A DNA stretch of 64,000 nucleotides, taken from contig NZ_CP087114.1 of assembly GCF_022559585.1 (NCBI RefSeq), positions 1,343,095 through 1,407,094 of the forward strand, read 5' to 3'. The first letter of the stretch is position 1. The number at the start of each line of letters is the position of its first letter. The notes under the pieces are model-generated. The model was not told the DNA's origin and made no database searches. It saw only the letters and a list, made by a program, of their open reading frames with translations. Shown in pieces: positions 13,634 through 23,486 of this stretch. Origin of the DNA: Bartonella machadoae (GTDB taxonomy: Bacteria > Pseudomonadota > Alphaproteobacteria > Rhizobiales > Rhizobiaceae). The position numbers and the translations under genes are program-made.

Positions 13634-14256
13634 TAAACCATGGAAAAAAATACGAATTTACTGATGAAATCTATATAGTTTATAGGCGTAAGGTTCGCCG
13701 TATCCGTGCATTGCAAGACTTTGGTGATGTAAAAAAAGGTGATTTAGGCGGTTTTATAGAGCATGAAGGCAATTTAAGCCATGAGGGGGATTGTTGGGTT
13801 GGGGACAATGCTTGTGTTTCTCATAGTGCTAAAGTTTGCGGTAATGCAAGAGTATTTGAAAAAGCACGCATTGCAGACAGAGCATATATTAGTGACAATG
13901 CAAATGTTTTTGGAAATGCTTGTATTGAATCTGAAGCGTGTATTTTAAATAAAGCAAAAGTTTACGGAAAAGCAGAAGTCTTTGATAATGCCATGGTTTA
14001 CGATAATGCACAAGTTTACAACAAAGCACGCGTTCACGACCAAGCTAAGATTTATGGTAAAGCACGTGTTTACGGTCAAGCCAAGGTTTATGAGAAAGCA
14101 CGTGTCTATAATAATGCAGAAGTTTATGAAAATGCAAAAGTTAAGGGTAGGGCAGAGGTTTACGCTCTTGGAAAGATTTATGGAGATGCATGTGTTTGTT
14201 GGAACGCATGTATTGGCGGCAATCAGTCCATCTCAACTGGAGAAAAAACCATATGA
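13624..14256 (+). CDS. Hexapeptide-repeat (left-handed beta-helix) phage protein 1
   Basis: From the ATG at 13624 this is about 210 residues. A conserved head (KKYEFTDE, RIRALQDFGDVKKGDLGGFIE, LSHEGDCWV) is followed by about 20 six-residue turns such as GNARVF, DNAQVY and GKARVY, predicting a left-handed beta-helix. The start the ribosome binding site seems built for (ATG at 13640, behind GGAGG) is out of frame by one base in an A7 run; one more A would restore it. Translation from 13624 would read through that binding site. Function is unknown; the solenoid probably binds a partner or ligand. Confidence 0.75.
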   Translation: MEEINHGKKYEFTDEIYIVYRRKVRRIRALQDFGDVKKGDLGGFIEHEGNLSHEGDCWVGDNACVSHSAKVCGNARVFEKARIADRAYISDNANVFGNACIESEACILNKAKVYGKAEVFDNAMVYDNAQVYNKARVHDQAKIYGKARVYGQAKVYEKARVYNNAEVYENAKVKGRAEVYALGKIYGDACVCWNACIGGNQSISTGEKTI

Positions 14257-14699
14257 AAAAATACGAACTTACTGATGAAACAATCTCAGTTTTTGGACGA
14301 ACGCTTCACCGTATTAAAGCCTTAAGAGACTTTGGATATGTCAAAAAAAGTGACCTAGGCGGTTTTATCCAAAAAGAAAGTAACTTAAGCCATAAGGGAG
14401 ACTGTTGGATTTTTGGCAATGCACAAGTTTACGATAATGCCAAAGTTTATGATGATGCACGAGTTTATGGGAATGCACAAATTTCTGATTATGCCGAAGT
14501 TGCTGGTGCTTTTGTTAGCGATAATGCCAAGGTTTTTGGCTATGCGCGGATTTATGGCAATTCTGTGTTATAGGGGAAAGTGTACACGTTTACGGAAATG
14601 CTAAAATCTACAATCAAGCATATATTTGCTGTCGTGTAGACATTGCTGGAAATTGTAAAATTAGTGACTCCACTGTCATCGTAGAACGTGAGAAATAGT
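14253..14699 (+). pseudogene. Hexapeptide-repeat phage protein 2, frameshifted
   Basis: The ATG at 14253 (GGAG upstream) opens a 106-codon frame with the family head (KKYELTDETISVF, RIKALRDFGYVKKSDLGGFI) and beta-helix turns, ending at a TAG at 14571-14573. Directly after, a second frame continues the pattern (ESVHVYGNAKIYNQAYICC, then GNCKISDSTVIVEREK) to 14699. A single indel near 14568 therefore truncates the protein. It is flanked by intact paralogs on each side. Confidence 0.75.
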
Positions 14700-14703
14700 A
14701 ACC

Positions 14704-15162
14704 ATGGAAAAGAAATACGAACTTACTGATGAAGAAATTGAGTTTGATGGATATGTTACGCTTTACCGAATTCGTGCATTGAGAGACTTTGGAGATGTCA
14801 AAGCAGGTGATCTTGGCGGCTTTATAGAGGATGAAGACAATTTAAGTCATGAAAACGATTGTTGGATTTATAATGATGCCAAGGCGTATTACTGGGCTAA
14901 AATTTATGATAGCGCTAAGATTTTTGATAACGCACAAATTTCTGATAGTGCGGAAATTTTTGGGAATGCTAAAATTTATAATAACGTCAAAATATATGGA
15001 GGTCATATTTTTGGCAGCACACAAATCTATGGAAATGTGATTATTGATAATGATTCAAGAATTTATGGTAATACAAAAATTTATGATAATTCAGAAGCTT
15101 GTAACCAAACTATGACTGCCCAGAACGGCGACTCTTCAACAGAGTTCGACAACCCTTTCTAG
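14704..15162 (+). CDS. Hexapeptide-repeat phage protein 3
   Basis: This 152-residue protein is the only fully ordinary member of the tandem family of three. Its head (MEKKYELTDEEIEFDGY, RIRALRDFGDVKAGDLGGFIE, LSHENDCWIY) is shared with the other two. Residues 60-130 hold hexapeptide turns such as DSAKIF, DNAQIS, GNAKIY and GNTKIY. The last 20 residues (TAQNGDSSTEFDNPF) are not helical turns. Its start lies 5 bases after the frameshifted neighbour, so they are one operon. Confidence 0.8.
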   Translation: MEKKYELTDEEIEFDGYVTLYRIRALRDFGDVKAGDLGGFIEDEDNLSHENDCWIYNDAKAYYWAKIYDSAKIFDNAQISDSAEIFGNAKIYNNVKIYGGHIFGSTQIYGNVIIDNDSRIYGNTKIYDNSEACNQTMTAQNGDSSTEFDNPF

Positions 15163-15170
15163 CAACAAAC

Positions 15171-15232
15171 AACAACCCTTTTAACACAAGCGTGATTCAC
15201 GCAACGGGTGAATTGCGCGCAATGGAGGAAAT
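15171..15232 (+). repeat. Right copy of the 62 bp direct repeat
   Basis: Matches 13572-13633 with a few substitutions. The palindrome GCGTGA-T-TCACGC is at 15190-15202. It provides the ribosome binding site of the ERF gene. The repeat suggests the three beta-helix genes were inserted between, or duplicated with, these copies. Confidence 0.75.
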
Positions 15233-15236
15233 CAAG

Positions 15237-15992
15237 ATGAGTGAACAAAACACTAACCTAACAGAAGTTGAAAAAACGCAACATTTAGACGTCGAACAAA
15301 CTGCTATGGAACGCATTTTAAATAAAGCATTAGAAAGTGACGTCGACATGGACCGCTTAGAACGTCTTCTTGATTTAAGAGAAAAAGAAATAAAAAGACA
15401 GAACCATCAGAGCTTTATTCATGATCTTTCGGCTATGCAAATCGAATATCAAACAATCACCAAAAATGCTAAAAACAACCATACTAAGAGTGCATATGCA
15501 ACCCTTGATCAGTATATTGACGCTGTAAAGGACACTCTTGCAAAACACCGCTTCGCTTTGTTTTCTCATATTAAAAATCAAACAGAAAAAAACATTACCA
15601 TAGAAATAACTCTGTCTCATCCTTCAGGAAATCAAATCTCAACAGAAGGAACATTTCCAATTGATGGACAAGGAAGCAAAAATAATATTCAATCTCTTGG
15701 TTCTACGATTACCTATGCACGCAGATATCTGTTAGGCATGCTTCTTAATGTTGCAAGCAAAGAAGACGATAAAGATGGAAATATGCCTGAAAAACCAGCT
15801 TTTCCAGAACAGATCAATGAAATCAGAAGACTGATGATACAAACAAAGGCAGAAGAAAAAAAGATACTTTCTTACGCGAATGTCGAAAAGCTTGACGATA
15901 TCTCTGATCAGAGCGCGCAAACCATTTTGCACCTTTTAAAAGATAAACAAAATAAGCAAATGGCATCAACACAACCACAAACGGCGGTGTGA
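15237..15992 (+). CDS. ERF-family single-strand annealing protein
   Basis: The ATG at 15237 follows GGAGG at proper spacing and gives 251 residues. ERF proteins anneal complementary DNA strands during phage recombination and circularisation. Residues 55-190 show the family core (FIHDLSAMQIEYQTITKNAKN, ATLDQYIDAVKDTLAKH, SLGSTITYARRYLLGMLLNV). The acidic C-terminal third is linker plus helix. It is followed one base later by the YqaJ exonuclease, the usual partner, like Red beta and exo of lambda. Confidence 0.92.
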   Translation: MSEQNTNLTEVEKTQHLDVEQTAMERILNKALESDVDMDRLERLLDLREKEIKRQNHQSFIHDLSAMQIEYQTITKNAKNNHTKSAYATLDQYIDAVKDTLAKHRFALFSHIKNQTEKNITIEITLSHPSGNQISTEGTFPIDGQGSKNNIQSLGSTITYARRYLLGMLLNVASKEDDKDGNMPEKPAFPEQINEIRRLMIQTKAEEKKILSYANVEKLDDISDQSAQTILHLLKDKQNKQMASTQPQTAV

Positions 15993-15993
15993 T

Positions 15994-16617
15994 ATGGAAC
16001 AAAGAACAGCAGAATGGTTTCAAGCAAGATTAGGAAAAGTCACAGCCTCTAATGTTTACAATGTCTTCAGTAGAACAGCCAAAGGATTGCCGACAAGCAA
16101 ATACGAAGACTACAAAATCAAACTCATGACAGAACGCTTAACAGGGGAAATAAGCCAATCTTATATAACACCATCTATGCAATGGGGGATTGAACATGAA
16201 GAGGACGCCCTGAAAGAATATGAATTCATTTATGATGCCGATGTCATAAAATGCGGTTTTATACCACATCCTACCATAGAGACGGCAGGGGCTAGTCCTG
16301 ATGGCTTGATTGGAGAAGACGGTTTAGTTGAAGTTAAATGTCCACAGTCAACGACGCATCTTCGTTTTTTTATGTATGACGAGATTAAACCTGAATATAT
16401 AGCGCAGATGCAATTCCAAATGGCTTGTACAGGACGCAAATGGAGTCATTTCATTAGCTATAATCCACAATTTGTAGGCAGATCTACTGGTTTGAGGATG
16501 AAAGTCAAACGCATCCACCGTGATGATGAACAAATTGAACAGCTTACTAAAGCAGTCGAGGTCTTTTTAGCAGAAATAGAGCAAGACATGGAGCAGATCT
16601 TGACAAAAGCTGCTTAA
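15994..16617 (+). CDS. YqaJ-type phage recombination exonuclease
   Basis: This 207-residue PD-(D/E)XK nuclease is related to lambda exonuclease and makes 3' single-stranded tails for the ERF protein. Residues 3-25 (QRTAEWFQARLGKVTASNV) are the family entry motif, GIEHEEDAL follows near residue 67, and the catalytic GASPDGLIGEDGLVEVKCP lies near 88-106 with D, E and K in place. Its start lies just after the ERF stop, so the two are coupled. Confidence 0.92.
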   Translation: MEQRTAEWFQARLGKVTASNVYNVFSRTAKGLPTSKYEDYKIKLMTERLTGEISQSYITPSMQWGIEHEEDALKEYEFIYDADVIKCGFIPHPTIETAGASPDGLIGEDGLVEVKCPQSTTHLRFFMYDEIKPEYIAQMQFQMACTGRKWSHFISYNPQFVGRSTGLRMKVKRIHRDDEQIEQLTKAVEVFLAEIEQDMEQILTKAA

Positions 16618-16623
16618 CCCTAT

Positions 16624-16651
16624 GGGGGTGCTCTCTCCTCCCAGCACCCCC
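16624..16651 (+). terminator. Strong terminator after the recombination operon
   Basis: GGGGGTGCT and AGCACCCCC form a perfect 9 bp stem with a 10-base loop, directly after the YqaJ stop codon. GC content is far above its surroundings. A T-rich stretch follows weakly. Confidence 0.75.
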
Positions 16652-16687
16652 GCCCATTTATATAATAAAAGAGTGAAAGGTAATGAG

Positions 16688-16890
16688 ATGATATTGGATG
16701 ATGGTGATAGATACGTAACAACACGCGAATGTGCACAACTTTTAGCATATCAACCACAACGATTCGCAATTGGGTGATTCAAGGGGTGTTTCCTGAGCCT
16801 TATAAGCTAGGGAGAGCGGTGAGATGGAGAAAAAAAGAGATCTTAGCCTTTACCCCGAAGAAAAATAAGGAGCAAATAATAACAAATTAG
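16688..16890 (+). pseudogene. AlpA/excisionase-like helix-turn-helix gene, frameshifted
   Basis: The ATG at 16688 opens MILDDGDRYVTTRECAQLLA, and then a one-base loss near 16742-16746 shifts the frame and creates a stop. The next frame continues as ISTTTIRNWVIQGVFPEPYKLG and on through RAVRWRKKEIL, the wing of an AlpA/Xis-type DNA-binding protein, to 16890. Intact, it would be an excisionase or regulator next to the attachment site. The lesion suggests the prophage cannot excise normally, unless the shift is a sequence error. Confidence 0.75.
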
Positions 16891-16989
16891 GTAAAGTTGT
16901 ATAAACTGTAGAAGGTGGTCTAAAAGGTGGTCTGAAATCAGTTTTTAAAATAAAAAGATTATATATTTCAATATGTTAAAGATAAAAGA

Positions 16990-17065
<76 letters not shown>

Positions 17066-17264
17066 ATAACCACATAGCAGGTAGCACAAACTTACAAAAA
17101 GGAAAATAGAAAATTATCAATTTTAGTGCATATTTTTACTTATATCACAAATTATAAAACAATTACCTTCTTTGTTTTCTTATCGTTTATAGAAGCGTTA
17201 GGTATTATTCCCGTATTGTCACTTCGTAGAAGTATTAACAAATATTGATCATGTTGTTACTAAA

Positions 17265-18623
17265 CTACGAATCTGGAGAGGTTGATTGGTTAGAAAGATA
17301 TTTTTCTAACCAATGGATGTTGTAATTACCGTCTATAATATCTTTATTTTCAATGAGATCACGAAAAAGAGGTAATGTTGTTTTGATTCCATCGACTACA
17401 AATTCATCCAAAGCTCGCCGTAAACGCATCATACATTCTAAACGTGTACGTCCATGCACAATGAGCTTTCCAATCATGCTGTCATAATAAGGAGGAATAC
17501 GGTAACCAGAATAAGCACCTGAATCAACGCGAATGCCCAAACCTCCAGGAGTATGAAAATGTGTAATAGTTCCCGGTGATGGTGTGAAATTAAGGGGATC
17601 TTCTGCATTGATACGACATTCGATGGCATGACCAGAGAAGCAAATCTCATCTTGAGTTACTGAAAGTTTGCAGCCTGATGCGATATGAATTTGCTCATGG
17701 ACCAAATCTATACCTGTAATTGCTTCAGTTACAGGATGTTCAACTTGCAAACGCGTATTCATTTCAATAAAGTAGAATTCACCATTTTCATAAAGAAACT
17801 CAACAGTACCTGCTCCACGATATCTAAGTTGTGCACAGGCATTGGCCACAATATCACCAATTTTTTTCCGTTCAATTTCATTAAGCGCAGGTGACGTCGC
17901 TTCTTCCCATATTTTTTGATGACGTCGTTGAAGTGAACAATCGCGTTCTCCTAAATGAACAGCATTTCCCGCTCCATCACCTATAACTTGAATTTCAATA
18001 TGACGAGGCTTTTCTAAATATTTTTCGATATAAACTGCATCATCTCCAAAAGCTGCTGCTGCTTCTGAACGGGTTGTTTTGAGTGCCACAGCAAACTCTT
18101 GTTCAGAATAGACAACTTTCATACCACGTCCACCACCACCGGCAGAAGCTTTAATAATAACTGGGTAACCAATTTCACGAGCAGCACGCAAAGCTTCAGT
18201 TTCATCACGAACAGCTCCATCTGAACCAGGAACTACCGGAATTCCAAGTTTCTTAGCAGTTTTTTTTGCTTCGATTTTATCGCCCATGATTCGAATATGC
18301 GCAGCTGTTGGGCCGATAAATGTGATATTATGAGCTTCTAAAACATCTGCAAATTTTGCATTCTCAGAAAGAAAGCCATAGCCGGGATGAACAGCATCAG
18401 CTCCTGTAATTTCACACGCTGCAATAATTTGTTGAACATTTAAATAAGAATCGCGCGCTGGGGGAGGGCCAATGCAGACACTTTCATCAGCAAGACGAAC
18501 ATGCATTGCATCGGCGTCAGCGGTGGAGTGAACGGCTACAGTTTTTATTCCAAGTTCTTTGCAAGCGCGTAGCACGCGAAGAGCAATTTCTCCCCGATTA
18601 GCGATGAGAATTTTTCGAATCAT
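17265..18623 (-). CDS. accC: Biotin carboxylase subunit of acetyl-CoA carboxylase
   Basis: This 452-residue enzyme carboxylates biotin on AccB using ATP and bicarbonate, the first step of malonyl-CoA and fatty acid synthesis. The N-terminal domain starts [20 protein letters not shown]. The ATP-grasp domain shows [14 protein letters not shown] (near residue 160), the catalytic [17 protein letters not shown], and [16 protein letters not shown] (near 290). The C-terminal domain is complete. It lies 14 bp after accB and is cotranscribed with it. Confidence 0.97.
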   Translation of the reverse strand: MIRKILIANRGEIALRVLRACKELGIKTVAVHSTADADAMHVRLADESVCIGPPPARDSYLNVQQIIAACEITGADAVHPGYGFLSENAKFADVLEAHNITFIGPTAAHIRIMGDKIEAKKTAKKLGIPVVPGSDGAVRDETEALRAAREIGYPVIIKASAGGGGRGMKVVYSEQEFAVALKTTRSEAAAAFGDDAVYIEKYLEKPRHIEIQVIGDGAGNAVHLGERDCSLQRRHQKIWEEATSPALNEIERKKIGDIVANACAQLRYRGAGTVEFLYENGEFYFIEMNTRLQVEHPVTEAITGIDLVHEQIHIASGCKLSVTQDEICFSGHAIECRINAEDPLNFTPSPGTITHFHTPGGLGIRVDSGAYSGYRIPPYYDSMIGKLIVHGRTRLECMMRLRRALDEFVVDGIKTTLPLFRDLIENKDIIDGNYNIHWLEKYLSNQSTSPDS

Positions 18624-18637
18624 AATTGCTCCTTGCT

Positions 18638-19129
18638 TTATTCAACAACGACAAGTGGTTCACCAAACTCAACGGGTTGGCCATTTTTAACAAAAATAGT
18701 GGTTACCGTGCCTGAGCGTGGTGATGGAATTTGATTCATTGTTTTCATTGCTTCAATAATAAGTAAAGTTTCTCCTTCAGAAACACTTTGTCCTATTTCT
18801 ACAAAAGACTGTGCACCTGGTGAAGGCGCTAGATAGGCGGTTCCAACCATAGGAGACGTTACTGTATTTTTTGATTTGTCTTCTTGTGTAGGAGTTTCTG
18901 TTATTGTGCTAGGAGGAGAAGTTACTGAAAAAGTAGGAGCAGGAATAGGGGCATAAATTGTTTGTTCAGGAGCAGCTGAGGTATTTTGACGCGATACACA
19001 AATACGAAGTCCATTTTGTTCTAGTTCAATATTTGTTAAATTTGTATCATTTAAAATTTCAGCAAGGTCACGAATAATTTTCGTATCAATTGAGGTATGT
19101 TTTTCCGCGTCATTTTTTTTTGTTACCAT
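18638..19129 (-). CDS. accB: Biotin carboxyl carrier protein
   Basis: This 163-residue carrier protein swings biotin between the carboxylase and transferase of acetyl-CoA carboxylase. Residues 15-45 form the N-terminal helical segment, followed by a Pro/Thr/Ser-rich flexible linker (55-88). The C-terminal lipoyl/biotinyl domain spans 90-163, with the biotin lysine K129 in EAMKTMNQI. It is the first gene of an accB-accC operon. Confidence 0.97.
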   Translation of the reverse strand: MVTKKNDAEKHTSIDTKIIRDLAEILNDTNLTNIELEQNGLRICVSRQNTSAAPEQTIYAPIPAPTFSVTSPPSTITETPTQEDKSKNTVTSPMVGTAYLAPSPGAQSFVEIGQSVSEGETLLIIEAMKTMNQIPSPRSGTVTTIFVKNGQPVEFGEPLVVVE

Positions 19130-19379
19130 TTTATTTTTTTCTCCTTGATCAATGAAGATCGTTATTATCTAATTGCTATGATCGAATATCTCTAGACTAC
19201 GGATAATCTTTTTGGAGGCTTCTATTAAAAGCTATTCACTTTTAGATCACAGTTTATAATTTTAAACCAGTATCTACTTTACAAAATTGCACTTATAAGC
19301 CTGTTATCAAAAAAGAGAAAGCATAAAATTATTCCATTTACGGTCTTCTTTATAAAAGTTTATGAGGTAAAAAAACATT

Positions 19380-20252
19380 TTATTTTATATGTTCTATGGA
19401 TTCTTTTAGAATATCTTGGCTTACAGCTCCGATGAGCACTTTATCACCAATAATATAAGAAGGCGTTCCTGTAATATTCAGAGCAGAGGCAATTTGCATG
19501 TTTTTTTTAAAGGAATTTTGAAGTTTAGAATCTGTTAATGCATTGCGTAGTTCTTTTTCATCGGCTCCTAATGAAATGGCTATTTTTATAGCTTTAGCTT
19601 CATTGGCACGACTTTTATTGGTTAAAAGGGCTTTATGAAACTGAGGATATTTTTCTGGAAGTAGTTGGCGAAAAGCATAGGCAACACTATGTGCTGCCAT
19701 AGAATCAGGACCAAGAATTGGTAAATCTTTGACAACAACCCGCAGATCTGGGTACTTTTTTATTAAATTTTCTATGTATGAATAGGACATTTTACAATAT
19801 CCACAATTGTAATCAAAAAAATCAATCAGCACTCTTTTACCATTTGGATTCCCCACAACAGCATCGTGAGGAGATTGAAAAATTTCCTTTTTAAACAAAT
19901 TAATGATTGAAGCTTGTGTTTGAGTTTTTTGTTTGTTTTTATTTTCCAACTTTTCTTGGAGGATAAGTTGCATTTCAATCATGATTTCTGGATTAGTAAG
20001 TAAATATTCTCTTACGATTTTTTGAATATCGTGATCATCAACAAGAGGGATAAGTTTTTCTTTAAGCTTAGACAAAAAAGTAGGATCTTCTAAAAGCTGT
20101 GTTTTAAAATTTTCTAAGCTAAGGTCATTTTCTGTTTTCCCGTGTGATATTGCGTTTGATAAAAAGGATGAAGAGATCAGAATACTCAACATAATTGTTG
20201 CTGAAAATTTTGCAATGATTGTTGCTTTTGAGTGTTGAGGATGATGGGTCAT
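19380..20252 (-). CDS. DsbA-family periplasmic thiol-disulfide oxidoreductase
   Basis: This 290-residue exported protein should oxidise or shuffle disulfides in periplasmic proteins. It has a signal sequence (about residues 13-37), a helical N-terminal extension (45-125), as in Com1/ScsC-like proteins, and a thioredoxin fold with active site C150-G-Y-C153 (DFFDYNCGYCKM) and a cis-proline motif (GTPSYIIG) near the C-terminus. It is a single-gene unit. The N-terminal extension may mediate oligomerisation, as in ScsC. Confidence 0.9.
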   Translation of the reverse strand: MTHHPQHSKATIIAKFSATIMLSILISSSFLSNAISHGKTENDLSLENFKTQLLEDPTFLSKLKEKLIPLVDDHDIQKIVREYLLTNPEIMIEMQLILQEKLENKNKQKTQTQASIINLFKKEIFQSPHDAVVGNPNGKRVLIDFFDYNCGYCKMSYSYIENLIKKYPDLRVVVKDLPILGPDSMAAHSVAYAFRQLLPEKYPQFHKALLTNKSRANEAKAIKIAISLGADEKELRNALTDSKLQNSFKKNMQIASALNITGTPSYIIGDKVLIGAVSQDILKESIEHIK

Positions 20253-20546
20253 ATATACGGCTTCATATTTCTATTGTGATATTGAGTAAACTATATGAAA
20301 ACTATTGCCTGTATGCAATAAAGTATTTAACTATAATTTATGGGTTACAGAGAGAATATCAATTTTCTCTAAAAAGGGTATTTTGTATGACGCATCATTT
20401 TGCGAGATAGTGTTTTTAAAGGGGATAAAATTTCCTTCCTTTATTGACCGTAGAAAAAGGATATTAACAATTCGATTAAGAACATTGATATTGTCTCTGA
20501 CTGTTTTCTTATTTCTTATTGTGTACAGTAAAACAAATTAATTTGA

Positions 20547-22094
20547 ATGATGAAAAGTAAAATTATGAAAACCACAACACATTATGAGCTCTTTATCATT
20601 GGTGGAGGAATAAATGGGTGTGGATTGGCAAGAGATGCCGCTGGACGCGGTTTTAAAGTGGGATTGGCGGAAATGAATGATCTTGCTTCAGGAACATCAA
20701 GTGTATCGACAAAGCTTATTCACGGTGGTCTTCGTTATCTTGAACACTATGAGTTTAGACTTGTTCGTGATGCTTTGAAAGAACGTGAAACTATTTTGCA
20801 AATGGCTCCCCATATTGTGCGTCCTCTTCGTTTTCTTCTCCCTTATCATAAAAAGTTACGCTCCGCTTGGATGTTGCGTTTGGGACTGTTCATTTATGAT
20901 TATTTAGGGAATTGGAATCAAAAACTATGGCGCAGTAGAATGGTGAATTTTTCAAAAAATTTTTGCTCTACACTAAAGGAAGAGTATCAGAGAGGATTTG
21001 AATATTCTGATGCTCGAGTTGATGATGCGCGTTTGGTCATTGCTAATGCTCGTGATGCAGAAAAGCAGGGGGCTGATATAAAAGTACGAACGGAAGTTAT
21101 TTCTATAAAAAGAGAAAAAGAAAAATGGCTTCTCTTCCTTCGTAATAAATTAAACAATACAGAATATTGTGTTACAGCTTCTTATATTGTGAATATGACG
21201 GGGCCTTGGATTAATCATGTTCTAGCAAATATATTAGACTGTAAAAAGAATTCTCCTGTACGTCTTGTTAAGGGATCTCATATTCTGGTTCCTAAGCTTT
21301 ATGCCCATGATCGTGCTTATATTTTTCAAAATGGTGATGGGCGTATTATATTTTCTATTCCCTATCAGGAAGTGTTTACACTCCTTGGCACAACAGATTG
21401 TGACTATCAAGGTGATCCTGCTGATGTTCATATTACAGATGCAGAGATTGATTATCTTTGTACTGCCGCGAGCGAATATTTCATACAACCGGTATTGCGT
21501 GAAAAGATTGTCTGGACTTATTCAGGTATTCGTCCACTCTATGATGATGGAGCTTCAAAAGCACAAGAAATTACACGTGATTATGTTTTGAAAGAAATGG
21601 GGACAGAAAATATGCCCCGGATTCTTAATCTTTATGGTGGGAAAATTACAACTTATCGCAAGCTGGCTGAAGATGCCATGAAATTTGTTGAAAAAGCACT
21701 TGGAAAAAGGCGAGGGCCATGGACAAAAAATTCAACGCTTCCTGGAGGAGATTTTCCATATGATAAGCTGGATACAATTGAAAATAAGATTGCTCTTTTG
21801 ATTCCAGATTTAGATACTTTCACATACCGTAGACTTGCGCGTTCTTATGGTTCGGAGGCACTGCTGATATTTGAAAACGGTAAAGCAGATAAAGGAAAAT
21901 ATTTTGGACATGGGCTTTATGAAGTCGAAGTCAAATGGTTAATGGAAAAGGAATGGGCTAAAACATGTGAAGATGTGTTATGGCGCCGTTCAAAACTGGG
22001 GCTTTTGTTTAATGAGAAAGAAATTGATGCTCTTTCTGCTTACATGCAAGATAAAAAGACAGCAAACAAAATTGATGCTCATTTAACTTTATAA
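20547..22094 (+). CDS. glpD: Aerobic glycerol-3-phosphate dehydrogenase
   Basis: This 515-residue flavoprotein oxidises glycerol-3-phosphate to dihydroxyacetone phosphate and passes electrons to ubiquinone at the inner membrane. The FAD motif is at the N-terminus (FIIGGGINGCGLARDAAGRG), followed by SGTSSVSTKLIHGGLRYLE. SGIRPLYDDG and RILNLYGGKITTYRKLAE mark the later FAD- and substrate-binding parts. The ATG at 20565 better matches typical starts than 20547. No glpK or glpR lies next to it. Confidence 0.95.
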   Translation: MMKSKIMKTTTHYELFIIGGGINGCGLARDAAGRGFKVGLAEMNDLASGTSSVSTKLIHGGLRYLEHYEFRLVRDALKERETILQMAPHIVRPLRFLLPYHKKLRSAWMLRLGLFIYDYLGNWNQKLWRSRMVNFSKNFCSTLKEEYQRGFEYSDARVDDARLVIANARDAEKQGADIKVRTEVISIKREKEKWLLFLRNKLNNTEYCVTASYIVNMTGPWINHVLANILDCKKNSPVRLVKGSHILVPKLYAHDRAYIFQNGDGRIIFSIPYQEVFTLLGTTDCDYQGDPADVHITDAEIDYLCTAASEYFIQPVLREKIVWTYSGIRPLYDDGASKAQEITRDYVLKEMGTENMPRILNLYGGKITTYRKLAEDAMKFVEKALGKRRGPWTKNSTLPGGDFPYDKLDTIENKIALLIPDLDTFTYRRLARSYGSEALLIFENGKADKGKYFGHGLYEVEVKWLMEKEWAKTCEDVLWRRSKLGLLFNEKEIDALSAYMQDKKTANKIDAHLTL

Positions 22095-22505
22095 GAAGGC
22101 GATAAAACGTTGAAGGCAAATAAGCCACAATGTTGTATATTATATTGCACTTTCATTTCTTTTTTATTAGCTGCAAGATATTTTCATTTATTATACAGGA
22201 AAATGCATTTATGAATCATTGGGGGCGAGAAGAACTATTAAAGTAATTTTTTATGTTACAATGTGCTTTCCTTACAACATGCATTGCATATCCAAGAGTT
22301 TCATTTCATTAGAAATGGTATATAATGTTTCTTCTTTTGATTTTGGCAGAATTTTAGATTTTAAAGAAGTATCATTGGTAAGAGAATATGTTTCTATATT
22401 TTTAACTGATGATAAAGGAAAGAGGTTTTTCTCTTAAAGTAGAAAAATGAGAGCCTTGTATGTATGAAAGAGGACGCCCTTAATAAATGAGAGAGCAACG
22501 CTCTT
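22095..22505. other. Intergenic stretch between glpD and dusA, no supported gene
   Basis: A 72-codon frame (22219-22437) lacks a convincing ribosome binding site and resembles no family known to me. A longer mRNA leader or promoter for the dihydrouridine synthase gene may lie here. Confidence 0.35.
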
Positions 22506-23486
22506 ATGATATTTTATAATTCTCCATCATCAGTAAAATTTGCAGTAGCACCAATGTTAGATTGGACAGATCGGCATTGCAGATTTTTTTATCGCCTTTT
22601 AACAAAAAAAACGCTCCTTTATACCGAAATGATGGTAGCCGATGCAGTAATCCATGGTGTTCGTAAACAATTGTTAGCTTTTAACGATAAAGAACATCCA
22701 ATTGCGTTGCAATTAGGGGGAGCAGATCCGAAAAAATTAGCAGAAGCTGCGCGAATTGCTGAAGAATTTGGTTATGATGAAATAAATCTCAATGTTGGTT
22801 GCCCATCAAATCGTGTTCAGGCAGGTATGTTTGGTGCTTGTTTGATGCTGCATCCTGATATTGTCGCAAGTGCTGTGGAGGCGATAAAAACAGCCGTTAG
22901 CGTACCTGTCACTATTAAATGCCGTATTGGTGTGGACGAACAGAATGAAGAATTTGCTTTAGATCTTTTAGCAAATCAAGTTTGGAATGCTGGGTGTGAT
23001 GCACTTTGGGTCCATGCACGTAAAGCATGGTTACAAGGATTAAGCCCGAAAGAAAATCGTAATATTCCCCCACTAAATTATGAAAGAGTTTATAAGTTAA
23101 AACATAAATATTCTCATAAATTCATTGGAATAAATGGTGGAATTAAATCTATTGATGAAATCAAAGAGCATTTGACAGTATGTGATGCGGCCATGGTTGG
23201 TAGGCAAGTTTATCATGACCCAACTTTATTAAAATATATTGATTTTGAAATATATGGTGTACCACAGAGCGATCTGAGTGATAGTGATCTTATTGAAGTG
23301 ATGTGTGATTATGCTAATCAACATATTGCATCAGGAGGGCGGCTTTCTCATATAACACGCCATATGATTGGTCTCTTTCATGGTCGAGATGGAGCACGTC
23401 GGTGGCGGCAAATATTATCAAATGATGCAACAAAAACTGATGCAGACGTGCGTGTTTTGAAAAAAGCTTTTGCTGCTCTCGCTTAA
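22506..23486 (+). CDS. dusA: tRNA-dihydrouridine synthase A
   Basis: This 326-residue FMN enzyme reduces uridines in the D-loop of tRNA. The TIM barrel starts with VAPMLDWTDRHCRFFYRLL. NLNVGCPSNRVQAGMFGACLM contains the catalytic cysteine (near residue 100), KCRIGVDE follows, and the HARKAWLQGLSPKENRNIPPL motif is typical of the DusA subgroup. The C-terminal tRNA-binding helices end in LFHGRDGARRWRQIL. Confidence 0.95.
   Translation: MIFYNSPSSVKFAVAPMLDWTDRHCRFFYRLLTKKTLLYTEMMVADAVIHGVRKQLLAFNDKEHPIALQLGGADPKKLAEAARIAEEFGYDEINLNVGCPSNRVQAGMFGACLMLHPDIVASAVEAIKTAVSVPVTIKCRIGVDEQNEEFALDLLANQVWNAGCDALWVHARKAWLQGLSPKENRNIPPLNYERVYKLKHKYSHKFIGINGGIKSIDEIKEHLTVCDAAMVGRQVYHDPTLLKYIDFEIYGVPQSDLSDSDLIEVMCDYANQHIASGGRLSHITRHMIGLFHGRDGARRWRQILSNDATKTDADVRVLKKAFAALA

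Noticed and set aside
16912..16933. Two AAGGTGGTCT repeats near the tRNA-Thr as integrase arm sites
   Set aside because: Only two copies, no integrase nearby, and the spacing does not match known arm-site sets.
22219..22437. 72-codon frame between glpD and dusA
   Set aside because: No ribosome binding site, no recognisable motif, and AT-biased content.
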